Positions 52,161-62,436 of a stretch of 64,000 bases of DNA are shown one piece after another. The DNA is from Agarivorans aestuarii (lineage in GTDB: Bacteria; Pseudomonadota; Gammaproteobacteria; Enterobacterales; Celerinatantimonadaceae): NCBI RefSeq assembly GCF_019670125.1, contig NZ_AP023033.1, positions 2,345,001 through 2,409,000 on the forward strand, given 5' to 3'. The position numbers and the translations under genes are program-made. The number at the start of each line of letters is the position of its first letter. Within the stretch, counting starts at the first letter, position 1. A model generated the notes under the pieces. It did not search any database and was not told the origin of the DNA. It worked only from the letters and a program-made list of their open reading frames with translations.

Positions 52161-53360
52161 ATGCAACAGAGAATATCCAAGAAGCTCATTATTTTATTGG
52201 CATCAGTGTTTGCTATGACGCCGTACGCCATCGATAGTTATTTACCAGCTATCCCGATTATTGCTACAGACTTTGGGGTTAGTACCTCATTAGTGGCGAT
52301 AACCGTTAGCATTTACGTATTTGGAATGGCTTTAGGGCAACTTATCGGCGGCCCTTTATCTGATAAATATGGTCGCAAACCAATAATGGTGATCGGTCTG
52401 CTTATCTTTGCTGTGTGCAGTGTATTTCTGGCCTTGGCAAACAATTTAGCCTTGTTTTGGTTATGGCGAATATTGCAATCAATAGGCGGTGGTATTGCTG
52501 TTGTAGGAGTACCAGCAGTAATTAGAGACAATGCCGAGGGCAAAGAGGCTGCCAAACTGTTTTCGCTAGTTATGCTAATCATGATGATTGCTCCATCTAT
52601 CGCCCCGTCTGTTGGAACTTTTATTCTGCAAGTCTCTAATTGGCATTGGATATTTATTAGTTCGGGGATATTTGCTTGTGTGGTTGCCATATGGGCAATT
52701 GCTGTTATGCCTAAACAAGCCAACACACAACATGGCCCAAGCAATAAGGTAAGTTTTATTGATGTATTGAAGCACAAACATGCTCTTGGATATTTGATTT
52801 CCCAAGCATTTGCCTACGGTGTATTGATGACCTTTATTACAAATGCTCCGTTTGCTTATATCGTAAAGTTTGGGATCTCAGAACAGCTGTTTTCAATGTT
52901 GTTTATTGCAAACGTGGTGGGCGTTGTGATTGTTAACCGTTATAACTCTTATCGTTTAAATAACTCTGAGCCCGAACACATGTTAGTGAGCTTTTTGGCC
53001 TTGCAATTTGTCGGAGCAACAGTGTTGGTTGCCTCTATCGTGTTCGCGCCCAACAACCTCTGGTTTGCGGCAAGTGGTTTTATTATTTGCATGGCTGCAA
53101 CTGGTGGCACGATGTCTAATGCTAACGTATGTTTTTTGAAACACTTTGGTAAAGGCGCCGGCACCGCCCAGGCAGTATTAGGCGCTATTCAGTTCTTTGC
53201 TGGCGCAGCGATTAGCGCTGTAGCTGCTATGCTTTCGCACACTAGTCTGTGGCCAATGGTACTTACTATGCTTGCATCAACAACCATAGCCTTGCTTAGC
53301 GCCCATAAAGCTAACATCTTGAATCAAAAAGAGAAGGCTGAGCTTTGTTGTGCTAAATAG
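52161..53360 (+). CDS. Bcr/CflA-type MFS drug efflux transporter
   Basis: 399 residues with twelve helices. Family motifs: MTPYAIDSYLPAIPIIATDFGVS near the start and the cytoplasmic loop GPLSDKYGRKPIMVIG (motif A, about 71-86), then RILQSIGGGIAVVGVPAVIRD. The Bcr/CflA subfamily exports bicyclomycin, chloramphenicol-like compounds or sulfonamides; the actual substrate is unknown. Regulated by the divergent MarR gene. Confidence 0.9.
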   Translation: MQQRISKKLIILLASVFAMTPYAIDSYLPAIPIIATDFGVSTSLVAITVSIYVFGMALGQLIGGPLSDKYGRKPIMVIGLLIFAVCSVFLALANNLALFWLWRILQSIGGGIAVVGVPAVIRDNAEGKEAAKLFSLVMLIMMIAPSIAPSVGTFILQVSNWHWIFISSGIFACVVAIWAIAVMPKQANTQHGPSNKVSFIDVLKHKHALGYLISQAFAYGVLMTFITNAPFAYIVKFGISEQLFSMLFIANVVGVVIVNRYNSYRLNNSEPEHMLVSFLALQFVGATVLVASIVFAPNNLWFAASGFIICMAATGGTMSNANVCFLKHFGKGAGTAQAVLGAIQFFAGAAISAVAAMLSHTSLWPMVLTMLASTTIALLSAHKANILNQKEKAELCCAK

Positions 53361-53381
53361 GTGAGACTGCAGCGATTTAGC

Positions 53382-53666
53382 TTAACAGCATTCTTGTTCA
53401 ATTTTATAAAGTAACTCTAAAGCCTGGATGTCTTCACAAACTTCGAAGTACTCATACAAAGGATTAGTTTGATTACCAATAAAATTAAGGTTATCTCGCT
53501 GCATTTTTGCTTGTTCTGCGCGTTTTTCATGAAAGTAAGTCAGCCATAGATCGCCTCCCCTTTTTGCGCTTAGATGTTGTTTAAGCATACTGATTAGGCG
53601 GTCTGCATTTTCATCACAATTGATGTTGCAGAAAGAGACATAGCGATCGGTAATATTACTGCTCAT
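53382..53666 (-). CDS. cowN: CowN, carbon monoxide protection of nitrogenase
   Basis: 94 residues: DRYVSFCNINCDENADRLISML at the start and YEYFEVCEDIQALELLYKIEQECC at the end, matching CowN, which lets nitrogenase keep working in the presence of CO by binding NifDK. The pattern DRYVSF-x4-CD...and the terminal ECC are characteristic. It is the last gene of the nifHDK region, separated from it by a strong terminator only 24 bp upstream of its ATG. Confidence 0.9.
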   Translation of the reverse strand: MSSNITDRYVSFCNINCDENADRLISMLKQHLSAKRGGDLWLTYFHEKRAEQAKMQRDNLNFIGNQTNPLYEYFEVCEDIQALELLYKIEQECC

Positions 53667-53683
53667 AATTAGCTAACCTGTTT

Positions 53684-53715
53684 AAAAAAACAGCCTAATG
53701 CTGGCACTAGGCTGT
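53684..53715 (-). terminator. Strong terminator between the nifHDKTY unit and cowN
   Basis: Read leftward: ACAGCCTA, 10-nt loop, TAGGCTGT, then seven T (A residues at 53684-53690). A textbook rho-independent terminator, 24 bp after the upstream gene's stop and 18 bp before the cowN ATG. Confidence 0.88.
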
Positions 53716-53738
53716 ACATAAGAATCTATTTGAGTAAA

Positions 53739-54179
53739 TCACTCTTCGTGCAAGGCAATTACCACACCAATAGCTAGATCAACGCTGTTGGTTAACCTGG
53801 CACAGCTAGTACCTTTAGCCATTAAGAATAAATCAAAATAACTAGCACTCATAAATGCCTCACGTTCAGCCATATCATCTTCACTGCACTCAATAATACG
53901 AATGCTTGGGTGATGCTTTTTAAAACAGCTAAGCTTTGCTTGGTAATCGTCTTTATCGGCCAAACTTGCCACTAACTTATCAATTAGGCTTTGGCTTAGT
54001 TCTTCTGTAGCAGCGTGATCTTCATGCTTACACCCGCAGCTATGCTTAGGTTTTGAGTCTTCTGACTGGTGGCTCTTACACTGACAACTAGATGAGTGTT
54101 TTGGGCTATGTAGCTGCTCTTCACCTTTGCAAGAACATTGCTTCGACTCTGCTATAACACCCGGCTCTATAGTAGACAT
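53739..54179 (-). CDS. Nif-cluster protein with an N-terminal Cys/His-rich extension
   Basis: 146 residues. The N-terminal ~58 contain three CxC motifs (CSC 15-17, CQC 32-34, CGC 48-50) plus seven His, a likely metal-binding or disordered tail. The C-terminal ~85 (SLIDKLVASLADKD..., HPSIRIIECSEDD, FDLFLMAKGTSCARLTNSVDLAIGVVIAL) resemble the small proteins of nif clusters that I recall as DUF6129. Function is not established. It overlaps nifY by 13 bp and closes the nifHDKTY unit. Confidence 0.65.
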   Translation of the reverse strand: MSTIEPGVIAESKQCSCKGEEQLHSPKHSSSCQCKSHQSEDSKPKHSCGCKHEDHAATEELSQSLIDKLVASLADKDDYQAKLSCFKKHHPSIRIIECSEDDMAEREAFMSASYFDLFLMAKGTSCARLTNSVDLAIGVVIALHEE

Positions 54180-54841
54180 GGTTCTGTCTCCTGCTTTTCT
54201 AGCAATTTAGCTAACCAACGCGGTGGGCAATCCATCACTGTTTGCAAGCGTTCTAAGATCGATCCTGCGGCCTGAGGCGTAAGCTGTTTCAAAGGCAAAA
54301 TATCAGCGCGGCTCACCCGAGCGGCAGCAGGCCCGCCTATCGACAAGGTGGCGAGTAATTGGCAATCACCGATTAAGTCAATTAAGTAGCTAGTACGCGC
54401 ATCGCCACTTAAGTTTTCAATTACCGGCCGAACATCTACTAACTGAAAACCCTGAGCACTCACTTGATAAATAAGAAAACGTAAGCAAGAGCCAAAGTGT
54501 CCGTCGATGCGCTCCAAGTTATTAGAACTTACAGCGAGTTGCACAATCGGTCCTTTTAGCAAGGTTTGCTCAGGTACTACCGGCGCTTCCATAGGACTGA
54601 TTTGCTCTGAGCTTAATATTGCGTGTAATTGATTTACTTGGCTGCGCTCTACACTGTAGCGAGAGTTTTGAAATACTTCGCGTAATATTTTGGGGCTTAA
54701 GGCTCTTAACTTTTTCTCAGTTAATGGTTCGCCGCAGTGACCCACCAGCAATGATACAAACTGCTTTAGTTCAATATCTGGAATCGCTTTAGACGCCACA
54801 GCCAATCGCAGCGCTAAGTTATCGTTAATGTTTGATTTCAT
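54167..54841 (-). CDS. nifY: NifY/NafY-type dinitrogenase-binding protein
   Basis: 224 residues in two parts: a helical N-terminal domain (about 1-85; SLLVGHCGEPLTEKKLRALSP) that in NafY binds apo-NifDK, and a C-terminal NifX-like carrier domain (PIVQLAVSSNNLERIDGHFGSCLRFLIYQVS). Stabilises apodinitrogenase before FeMo-co insertion. Follows nifT in the nifH operon. Confidence 0.9.
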   Translation of the reverse strand: MKSNINDNLALRLAVASKAIPDIELKQFVSLLVGHCGEPLTEKKLRALSPKILREVFQNSRYSVERSQVNQLHAILSSEQISPMEAPVVPEQTLLKGPIVQLAVSSNNLERIDGHFGSCLRFLIYQVSAQGFQLVDVRPVIENLSGDARTSYLIDLIGDCQLLATLSIGGPAAARVSRADILPLKQLTPQAAGSILERLQTVMDCPPRWLAKLLEKQETEPCLL

Positions 54842-54886
54842 CGGTACTCCTTAGCGTATCAATCTCATCACCAGGACTCACGCATA

Positions 54887-55099
54887 CTAAGCGCGTCTTG
54901 CACGAAAAGTTTTAGGTAAACTTGGCGCAGGGTTTACTGGCTCAATATAAAATTTACTGCCGTCACTTAGCTCAACCACCCCGCCCCATTGATCAGCTTG
55001 ATCAAATTGAAGTGAGCTAATGGGTAACTCTAGATCCTTCTTTGCGATGTAAGCTTGTAATTCACCTGAGCTTTCACGGCTAATAATTAGGTTTGGCAT
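54887..55099 (-). CDS. nifT: NifT/FixU
   Basis: 70 residues: MPNLIISRESSGELQAYIAKKDLE...WGGVVELSDGSKFYIEP, the NifT/FixU family. It is usually found after nifK, as here (58 bp). Role unknown; mutants often show little phenotype. Confidence 0.92.
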   Translation of the reverse strand: MPNLIISRESSGELQAYIAKKDLELPISSLQFDQADQWGGVVELSDGSKFYIEPVNPAPSLPKTFRARRA

Positions 55100-55156
55100 A
55101 TCTCTTCCTTAAGTGGCCGGGGCTAAAGCCCCGGCCTGTCTTGTGGTGGGCAGTGA

Positions 55157-56728
55157 TTAACGTACTAGGTCGAAGCCATAGTCTGTTTTACCCATTTCGC
55201 TGGTATCTTGATCAAGTTTTGCCAGCACTTCGTTTACTAAGGTAGTTAGCATGTACATGCTGCCCTCGTAACCCAAAGTTGTGTTGCGGTGCAGGTGGTG
55301 GCGATCAAAGATCGGGAAGCCAAGACGAATTAGCGGTACTTCGAACTCTTCACCTTTCGCCTTGGTATCACGCTGGATAAACTTGGCGTAAGAGTTACCA
55401 ATCATAAAGTCTGGTTTATTGGTAAATACCAATGAACGGAAGTGCCATAAATCTTTACCTACGTGGATTTCGGCGTTAGCGGTGCTAGGAGATTGAGCAA
55501 TCAATGCTTCCATCTTCTTGCGCCAGCGCTTAGCGCCGTTGTTACACAAGATGTGTTTAACTTCACAACCTAATTCTTGCAAGAACTTGGTTAAGCCCAT
55601 TAGGTAATCAGGATCTCCATAGATAGAGAAGCTAACACCATGCAACCAGGTATGAGAATCAGTCATCATGTCTACTAAACGACCACGCTCGGTCGCCAAT
55701 GACTCAGGGATCTCTTTACCTGTTAGTTCTGAGATTTTTATTAGCAGTTCATCGGTCCAATCTAAGCCCATTGGGATATTTAGCGCTGGTACTTCATGCT
55801 TCCACTGGCCCTCTACGTACTTCTTAGTTTTAACCAATTGATCTGGTTGCAACAATAAAGTTGTAATTGCGTTAGGTGCATCTTCCATCTCCGCAATTGG
55901 AGTGCCACCAGCATACATACGGTACTCGCCGTCAGCAGGGGTATCTAGCACTTCTGAAGGGTCACAAAGCAGGCTGTAATCAACACCCATCTGCTGCATC
56001 ATCTTGTGAATAACACGGTAGTTACCAAGGTAGGTTTCAAAGCCCGGTACAATGTTAATTTTACCGTTGCTACCTACGGTTTTATCTTCCATTTTGTTGC
56101 CAGTAAAGTACTTGGCAAAGCCTTCAAACATGCCATCCCAACCAGTTACATGGCTGCCTACAAAGCTCGGTGTATGAGCAAAAGGTGTAGGTAATTCCTC
56201 TGGAATATAACCGTCTTTCTTAGCATTACCGATAAAGGCATTTAAATCGTCACCAATTACTTCTGCCATACAGGTAGTTGAAACCGCGATAACTTCTGGC
56301 TTGTATAAAGCCAAAGAGTTTTGCAGGCCATCAAACATGTTTTTCTGGCCACCAAATACCGCTGCGTCTTCTGTCATTGAGTCTGATACACAGGCAACAG
56401 GCTCTTTGAAATGTCGGTTAAAGTAGGTTCTAAAGTAGGCTACACAACCTTGCGAACCATGCACATACGGCAGAGTTTTCTCAAAACCTAGTGCACACAG
56501 TACTGAGCCTAAAGGTTGGCAGGCTTTGGCTGGGTCTACGGTTAAAGTTTTGCGTGAAAAGTTAAGATCTTGGTACTCTTGAGTAGTGGTCCACTCGAAG
56601 ATTTCTTTTACTTTTTCATCACTTGCGCCTTCTTCGTGCTCAGCGCGCTTACGTGCCATCATATCCTTGTATTCTGGCTGTTCAAACAGGGGGTAACCCG
56701 GTTTGATATCATCTACTGATTGACTCAT
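55157..56728 (-). CDS. nifK: Dinitrogenase beta subunit NifK
   Basis: 523 residues, the beta subunit of the MoFe protein. P-cluster Cys are at 70 (KACQPLG), 95 (GSQGCVAY) and 153 (TTCMAEVIGDD). The conserved N-terminal extension of group-I Mo nitrogenases is present. It follows nifD by 91 bp. Confidence 0.98.
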   Translation of the reverse strand: MSQSVDDIKPGYPLFEQPEYKDMMARKRAEHEEGASDEKVKEIFEWTTTQEYQDLNFSRKTLTVDPAKACQPLGSVLCALGFEKTLPYVHGSQGCVAYFRTYFNRHFKEPVACVSDSMTEDAAVFGGQKNMFDGLQNSLALYKPEVIAVSTTCMAEVIGDDLNAFIGNAKKDGYIPEELPTPFAHTPSFVGSHVTGWDGMFEGFAKYFTGNKMEDKTVGSNGKINIVPGFETYLGNYRVIHKMMQQMGVDYSLLCDPSEVLDTPADGEYRMYAGGTPIAEMEDAPNAITTLLLQPDQLVKTKKYVEGQWKHEVPALNIPMGLDWTDELLIKISELTGKEIPESLATERGRLVDMMTDSHTWLHGVSFSIYGDPDYLMGLTKFLQELGCEVKHILCNNGAKRWRKKMEALIAQSPSTANAEIHVGKDLWHFRSLVFTNKPDFMIGNSYAKFIQRDTKAKGEEFEVPLIRLGFPIFDRHHLHRNTTLGYEGSMYMLTTLVNEVLAKLDQDTSEMGKTDYGFDLVR

Positions 56729-56819
56729 TCTACTTCTCCTTTCGCGCCACTCATCTGTGAACTACGAATTGAGTTAATTTTTAAGCGCTAACAGCACTCA
56801 TCCTGATATAACTTAACGC

Positions 56820-58277
56820 CTAGGCCGCTTCTGCAGCTTTATCTGCTTTAGCTTTCCATGGTGGAGTTAGTTTGTCCCAACAAGGGTTGTTTAGGGTCAT
56901 GTCCATATCGCGGGCGAAAATAGCGAAGCCATCAAAACCGTGATAAGGGCCTGAGTAATCCCAGCTGTGCATTTGGCGGAAAGGTATGCCCATCTTCTGG
57001 AAGATGTACTTCTCTTTTACACCGGCACCGATAAGGTCAGGTTTAAGTTTGTCGGCAAAAGCTTCCAACTCGTAGCCTGTAACGTCATCGTAAATTAGCG
57101 TGGCGTCTTTCACTTCTGGTACGGTTTTGCTGTAGTCATCGTTATGACCAAACTCATAACCGGCACCAACAATTTCCATACCTAAGTCTTCATAAGCACC
57201 AATTACGTGACGAGGACGTAAGCCACCCACATAAAGCATGACTTTTTTGCCTTCCAAACGTGGACGATACTTATCAACCACGGCTTGCCATTGCGCTTTG
57301 TAATTTGCGATAACTTCTTCAGCTTTTGCTTGAATGGTTTCGTCAAATTTTGCAGCGATAGCGCGTAACGACTCTTCACACTTAGTTGGACCAAACAGGT
57401 TGTATTCCATCCATGGCACACCATACTTCTCTTCCATATGGCGACAGATGTAGTTCATTGAACGGTAACAGTGAACTAAGTTAAGTTTTACCGAAGGGGT
57501 GTTTTCAAGTTCAGGTAAAGTACCGTCACCAGACCACTGGGCTACTACACGTAAACCAATTTCTTCCAACAAAATACGTGAAGACCAAGCATCACCACCA
57601 ATGTTGTAATCACCAATAATGGCTACATCGTAATCTGTGGTTGCTACTTCCTTGCCTTCTGATTTATCCAATACGTAATCACGTAAAGTATCGTTAGCAA
57701 TGTGGTGACCTAGAGATTGGCTCACCCCGCGGAAACCTTCACAACGAACTGGTACGATTGTTTTGCCAATCTCAGCGCCTTTGGTTTTAGCCACTGCTTC
57801 AATGTCGTCACCAATTAGCCCTACTGGACATTCGGATTGAATAGAAATACCGTTTGCCAATGGGAACAACATTTCAATTTCGTCGACAATAGTTGAAAGT
57901 TTTTTATCCCCACCAAATACGATGTCACGCTCTTGAAAGTCTGAAGTGAAGTTCATGGTTCCGAAGCTATTTACACCCGTATAACCGGTGTAGTAGTTTC
58001 GGCGACCGGCACGTGAATACTGACCACAACCTACTGGACCATGAGAGATATGCACCATATCCTTTATTGGTCCCCACACTACCCCTTTAGATCCTGCATA
58101 AGCACAACCACGGGCGGTCATAACACCAGGTAGTGATTTACGGTTAGCCGTAATACAACTACCACCTTCGCTATCGTTCGCGCCTAAGTGCTTTTTACGA
58201 TCGGCTTTGGCTTTCTCTGGATAGACTTCTAACACCTCATCAATCAGCGCCTGAGTCTCTGCTTTTTTATCCGACAT
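56820..58277 (-). CDS. nifD: Dinitrogenase alpha subunit NifD (molybdenum type)
   Basis: 485 residues. P-cluster Cys 58, 84 and 150 ([28 protein letters not shown]); FeMo-co ligands Cys270 (VHCYRSMNY) and His437 ([13 protein letters not shown]). The length and motifs are those of Mo-nitrogenase (no anfG/vnfG follow). 43 bp after nifH. All residues needed for activity are present. Confidence 0.98.
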   Translation of the reverse strand: MSDKKAETQALIDEVLEVYPEKAKADRKKHLGANDSEGGSCITANRKSLPGVMTARGCAYAGSKGVVWGPIKDMVHISHGPVGCGQYSRAGRRNYYTGYTGVNSFGTMNFTSDFQERDIVFGGDKKLSTIVDEIEMLFPLANGISIQSECPVGLIGDDIEAVAKTKGAEIGKTIVPVRCEGFRGVSQSLGHHIANDTLRDYVLDKSEGKEVATTDYDVAIIGDYNIGGDAWSSRILLEEIGLRVVAQWSGDGTLPELENTPSVKLNLVHCYRSMNYICRHMEEKYGVPWMEYNLFGPTKCEESLRAIAAKFDETIQAKAEEVIANYKAQWQAVVDKYRPRLEGKKVMLYVGGLRPRHVIGAYEDLGMEIVGAGYEFGHNDDYSKTVPEVKDATLIYDDVTGYELEAFADKLKPDLIGAGVKEKYIFQKMGIPFRQMHSWDYSGPYHGFDGFAIFARDMDMTLNNPCWDKLTPPWKAKADKAAEAA

Positions 58278-58320
58278 TACTGCCTCCTATAGCTTTAATA
58301 AGCTCATCGTTAACTAATGA

Positions 58321-59500
<1,180 letters not shown>

Positions 59501-59683
59501 ATGCTTAGTTGTGGTTATGAAGTTTTAAAGCTAGAAACCTTCAATACCAATACCAATACCAAAGCAATCCATTTCTATGAAAGAAACCGATGGAAGATCG
59601 TAAGTGAAGAAACAGATGCTGATTTTGGCTTTGTTCGGGCGTACCTAGAAAAAGTAACAACAGTGGCTAAAGCTGTGCCCTAA
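59501..59683 (+). pseudogene. C-terminal remnant of a GNAT acetyltransferase
   Basis: 60 codons ending KAIHFYERNRWKIVSEE, the typical C-terminal end of a GNAT protein (NTKAI-x-FYE-x-N). The acetyl-CoA loop and everything upstream are missing, and stops lie immediately before. Three tandem AATACC hexamers (59543-59560) expand the Asn-Thr run, suggesting replication slippage. A degraded remnant. Confidence 0.7.
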
Positions 59684-59688
59684 TAGTA

Positions 59689-59715
59689 AAAAAGGCCTGT
59701 GAAACAGGCCTTTTT
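59689..59715. terminator. Bidirectional terminator
   Basis: AAAAAGGCCTGT / ACAGGCCTTTTT, a perfect 12-bp stem with loop GAA. Serves the leftward sugar-locus genes (the PfkB gene ends at 59747) and anything from the right side. Confidence 0.9.
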
Positions 59716-59746
59716 AGATGTGAAAACCAGTGAGCTACAGCTAAGG

Positions 59747-60670
59747 CTAGTTTATTTCTTTTCTAAGTTGCTCTACTTGATCAAGTGAACCTAAATCAGT
59801 GCCCTGCCTGCTAGCGGATGCAGCGCCACAAGCCAAGCCATAAGGTAAAGCCTGAGCTAATGATTCACCTAAACTTAGGCGCCAAACCAACCCAGCCACC
59901 ATAGAGTCTCCGGCCCCAATAGGGTTAGCTTCAACAATACTCGGGCTGGTAAACTCGGCACATTGCTGTTCATTTGCCATTAGCGCGCCTTTTTTACCTA
60001 GAGACACCACTAAGTTCTTAGGTCCCATGGCGAGTAAAGCTTGGGTCCAGCCTTGAGTTTGTTTTAACTCCTCGCTACTTAAACCCAATAGCTCTTGAGC
60101 TTCGTCAAGGTTAGGTTTAACTAAGCTTGGCTGAGCCAATATCCCTTCTCTCAGAGCCTCTCCACTGGTATCTAATACCGCATGTGCGCCAGCACTTTCA
60201 ATCAGTGTAATAAGCTCTGCATAAAAGTTTGCTCTTACGCCCTTAGGTAAACTGCCACCCAATACCCACCAGTCACCTGCGTGGAGGTTTTGTTTAACTT
60301 GGTCGACTAAGCTTTTTAGCTCTTCTGGGCTAACTTCTGGGCCTGCTTCATTCACCTTAATATGTCGCTTATTCCCCGCTTCCACAACAGTAACGTTGGT
60401 ACGCGTTTCGCCTGCTATTTGAGTAAATTGGCTTTTAATGTCCATTTTACTCAATTCGCTTGCTAGGCGTTGACCAGTAAAGCCACCAATAAAACCCATT
60501 GCGGTGCTTGTTACACCAAGGTTTTTAAGCATCCGAGATACATTAAAGCCCTTTCCACCGCAATCTAGGCGTGAGTGATTGGCACGACTTACACTATCAA
60601 AAGCAAACTCATCTATTTGCAGCTCTAAATCAGCAGCTGGATTTAGTGTTAATGTGTAAATCATCGTCAT
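59747..60670 (-). CDS. PfkB-family 1-phosphofructokinase/hexose-phosphate kinase
   Basis: 307 residues of the FruK/LacC subgroup: MIYTLTLNPAADLELQIDEF at the start, GGKGFNVSRMLKNLG (about 38-52), and the C-terminal anion hole GAGDSMVAGLVWRLS with the catalytic Asp. Phosphorylates a sugar 1- or 6-phosphate to the bisphosphate. Last gene of the leftward sugar locus, 3 bp after the dehydrogenase. Confidence 0.88.
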   Translation of the reverse strand: MTMIYTLTLNPAADLELQIDEFAFDSVSRANHSRLDCGGKGFNVSRMLKNLGVTSTAMGFIGGFTGQRLASELSKMDIKSQFTQIAGETRTNVTVVEAGNKRHIKVNEAGPEVSPEELKSLVDQVKQNLHAGDWWVLGGSLPKGVRANFYAELITLIESAGAHAVLDTSGEALREGILAQPSLVKPNLDEAQELLGLSSEELKQTQGWTQALLAMGPKNLVVSLGKKGALMANEQQCAEFTSPSIVEANPIGAGDSMVAGLVWRLSLGESLAQALPYGLACGAASASRQGTDLGSLDQVEQLRKEIN

Positions 60671-60673
60671 TCC

Positions 60674-62404
60674 TTATAAGAAAGCTTCGAACAAGGCTTT
60701 TTCGGCTGCAATGTTCCAGGTGTTACCTTTACCTAAAGCGTTTGCCACAGTAGGTAACTGTTCAGCTAGTTCATCTAACCCTAATAGCGGTAAATCTTCT
60801 AGCTGTGGGAAGATCAGGATCTTGCCTGGGTACTTAGCATCAATCATCGCTTCAATACCATCCTTAGCCACATTCATACCGCCAATAGCTGCTACACAAA
60901 TGGCAGGAGCAATGTTACCCGCTACAGTGTTATCCATCACTACAGTTTGGTCTTCAATTGTTAAGCCTGACGTACCTGTGTATTGGGCATTACTAAGGTA
61001 AACAGAACTAAAGTCTACCGGTGCCAAGGTGCCATTAGGAACACCAGCAAACAATACCAACATGCCGTCATCTTTCATAAAGGTAGCTGACTCGGCCATG
61101 ATATCGGCATTTGGTACACACACCACTACGTCGTCGGCTAACTTGCCTTTACTATGAGACTCTACAAATTCTGGCAGGCTCACTGGGTTGTTAATTGGGT
61201 TGTAAGTCACCAATTCACAGTTGTTGCTTTCGGTTAAGCTAGCAAAACGCGCTTCAATTTCAGCTAAACGCTGGTCGTTAATGTCGGTCACAATCACTTG
61301 ACGAGGACCGTCTTTAAGCTCAATTGCGCGCTGAACATGCATTTGACCCATTGGGCCACCGGCACCAACAAAAACAGCAAAGCCATCTTTTCTTAAATCA
61401 CAACGGTTACGCTGCTCACCGTACGAGTCGGCTACATCTACACCATTATTACCAATAAAGGCTACGTAGTCGTAATGTAAACGGCCAACATCGGCATTTA
61501 CTAAACCATCTACTGGTTTCTTACCTACCATATTCATGGTGCCTCGACGGGCAACATGTTTAGCAATGCTCGTTAGTTCGTCGGCTGATTGTGGTGCTAG
61601 TACCACAATGTCATCAAAGCCTACGCCATCGGTAAACTCAGCAACTGCTTGTTCTAAGTTGCCGGCGTTAATGTCGTTGCGAATCAACACATTTTTAGCT
61701 TTGCTTTCTACCAAAAGACGAAAAGCTTCCGGTACGTTGCTAAGAATTACAGTGGCAGGTGCTTCTAAGCCTTTAGAAAAGCCATAAGCTATTTGGTCAT
61801 CAGCTTGGCCAGTAATCCACATTACACCGCCTTGTTTTGGCTCTAAGCGACGACGCTGGGTATAAGACGCCCAAACACATCCCCAAGGCTCAAGTAAGGC
61901 TGCTTCAGCAAAACCTAGTTCGTCAGACACTTTGAGCAAACATGAACCTGTATCAGTTTCTAATACTTCTGGCCCAATTAAGTGATACTGAGTTAAGCCG
62001 CCAGGAACCGTGTAACCGTATGCGGTACTCTTACCATTTTGGTAAATATCTGGCTGCATCGCATAACGCTCACCCACTTTGTATTCACCGCTAAGGCCTT
62101 CACCCACTTTAACTACCGTGAGAGTAGCTTCATGGCCCAAACGCGTTGGTTCTTTGCGCAAATCTCGGTTGTACAGTTTAGGGTGCGAGCTACCTTGGTT
62201 AATTAACTTAACATCAGAAAAGCACAGGCCTACTGCGTCAACTCGCACTAGCAGTTGGTTATCTGCTGGTTCAGGTACATTGAATAATTCTGGCTGATTA
62301 TCTTTACCAATATTTTCCACACCGGCGCCGTACATGTTCCAAGTGCTGGTGGTATTTGGTGTTGCTTGGTCTAGTTGTTGATATTTTTCGTATTGACTAG
62401 TCAT
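60674..62404 (-). CDS. SorE-like medium-chain dehydrogenase
   Basis: 576 residues, longer than ordinary zinc-dependent alcohol dehydrogenases (about 350-410). The N-terminal GroES-like part has GLCFSDVKLINQGSSHPKL and LGHEATLTVVKVGEG; two segments look nucleotide-binding, GGVMWITGQADDQIAYGFSKGL and FAVFVGAGGPMGQMHVQRAIEL. The pattern resembles L-sorbose-1-phosphate reductases. With a PfkB kinase and a PTS Enzyme I it suggests catabolism of a sugar (sorbose/tagatose-like) imported by a PTS; substrate unproven. Confidence 0.75.
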   Translation of the reverse strand: MTSQYEKYQQLDQATPNTTSTWNMYGAGVENIGKDNQPELFNVPEPADNQLLVRVDAVGLCFSDVKLINQGSSHPKLYNRDLRKEPTRLGHEATLTVVKVGEGLSGEYKVGERYAMQPDIYQNGKSTAYGYTVPGGLTQYHLIGPEVLETDTGSCLLKVSDELGFAEAALLEPWGCVWASYTQRRRLEPKQGGVMWITGQADDQIAYGFSKGLEAPATVILSNVPEAFRLLVESKAKNVLIRNDINAGNLEQAVAEFTDGVGFDDIVVLAPQSADELTSIAKHVARRGTMNMVGKKPVDGLVNADVGRLHYDYVAFIGNNGVDVADSYGEQRNRCDLRKDGFAVFVGAGGPMGQMHVQRAIELKDGPRQVIVTDINDQRLAEIEARFASLTESNNCELVTYNPINNPVSLPEFVESHSKGKLADDVVVCVPNADIMAESATFMKDDGMLVLFAGVPNGTLAPVDFSSVYLSNAQYTGTSGLTIEDQTVVMDNTVAGNIAPAICVAAIGGMNVAKDGIEAMIDAKYPGKILIFPQLEDLPLLGLDELAEQLPTVANALGKGNTWNIAAEKALFEAFL

Positions 62405-62436
62405 CTTGATACCTACTCTTTATATTCTGTTTTCTA

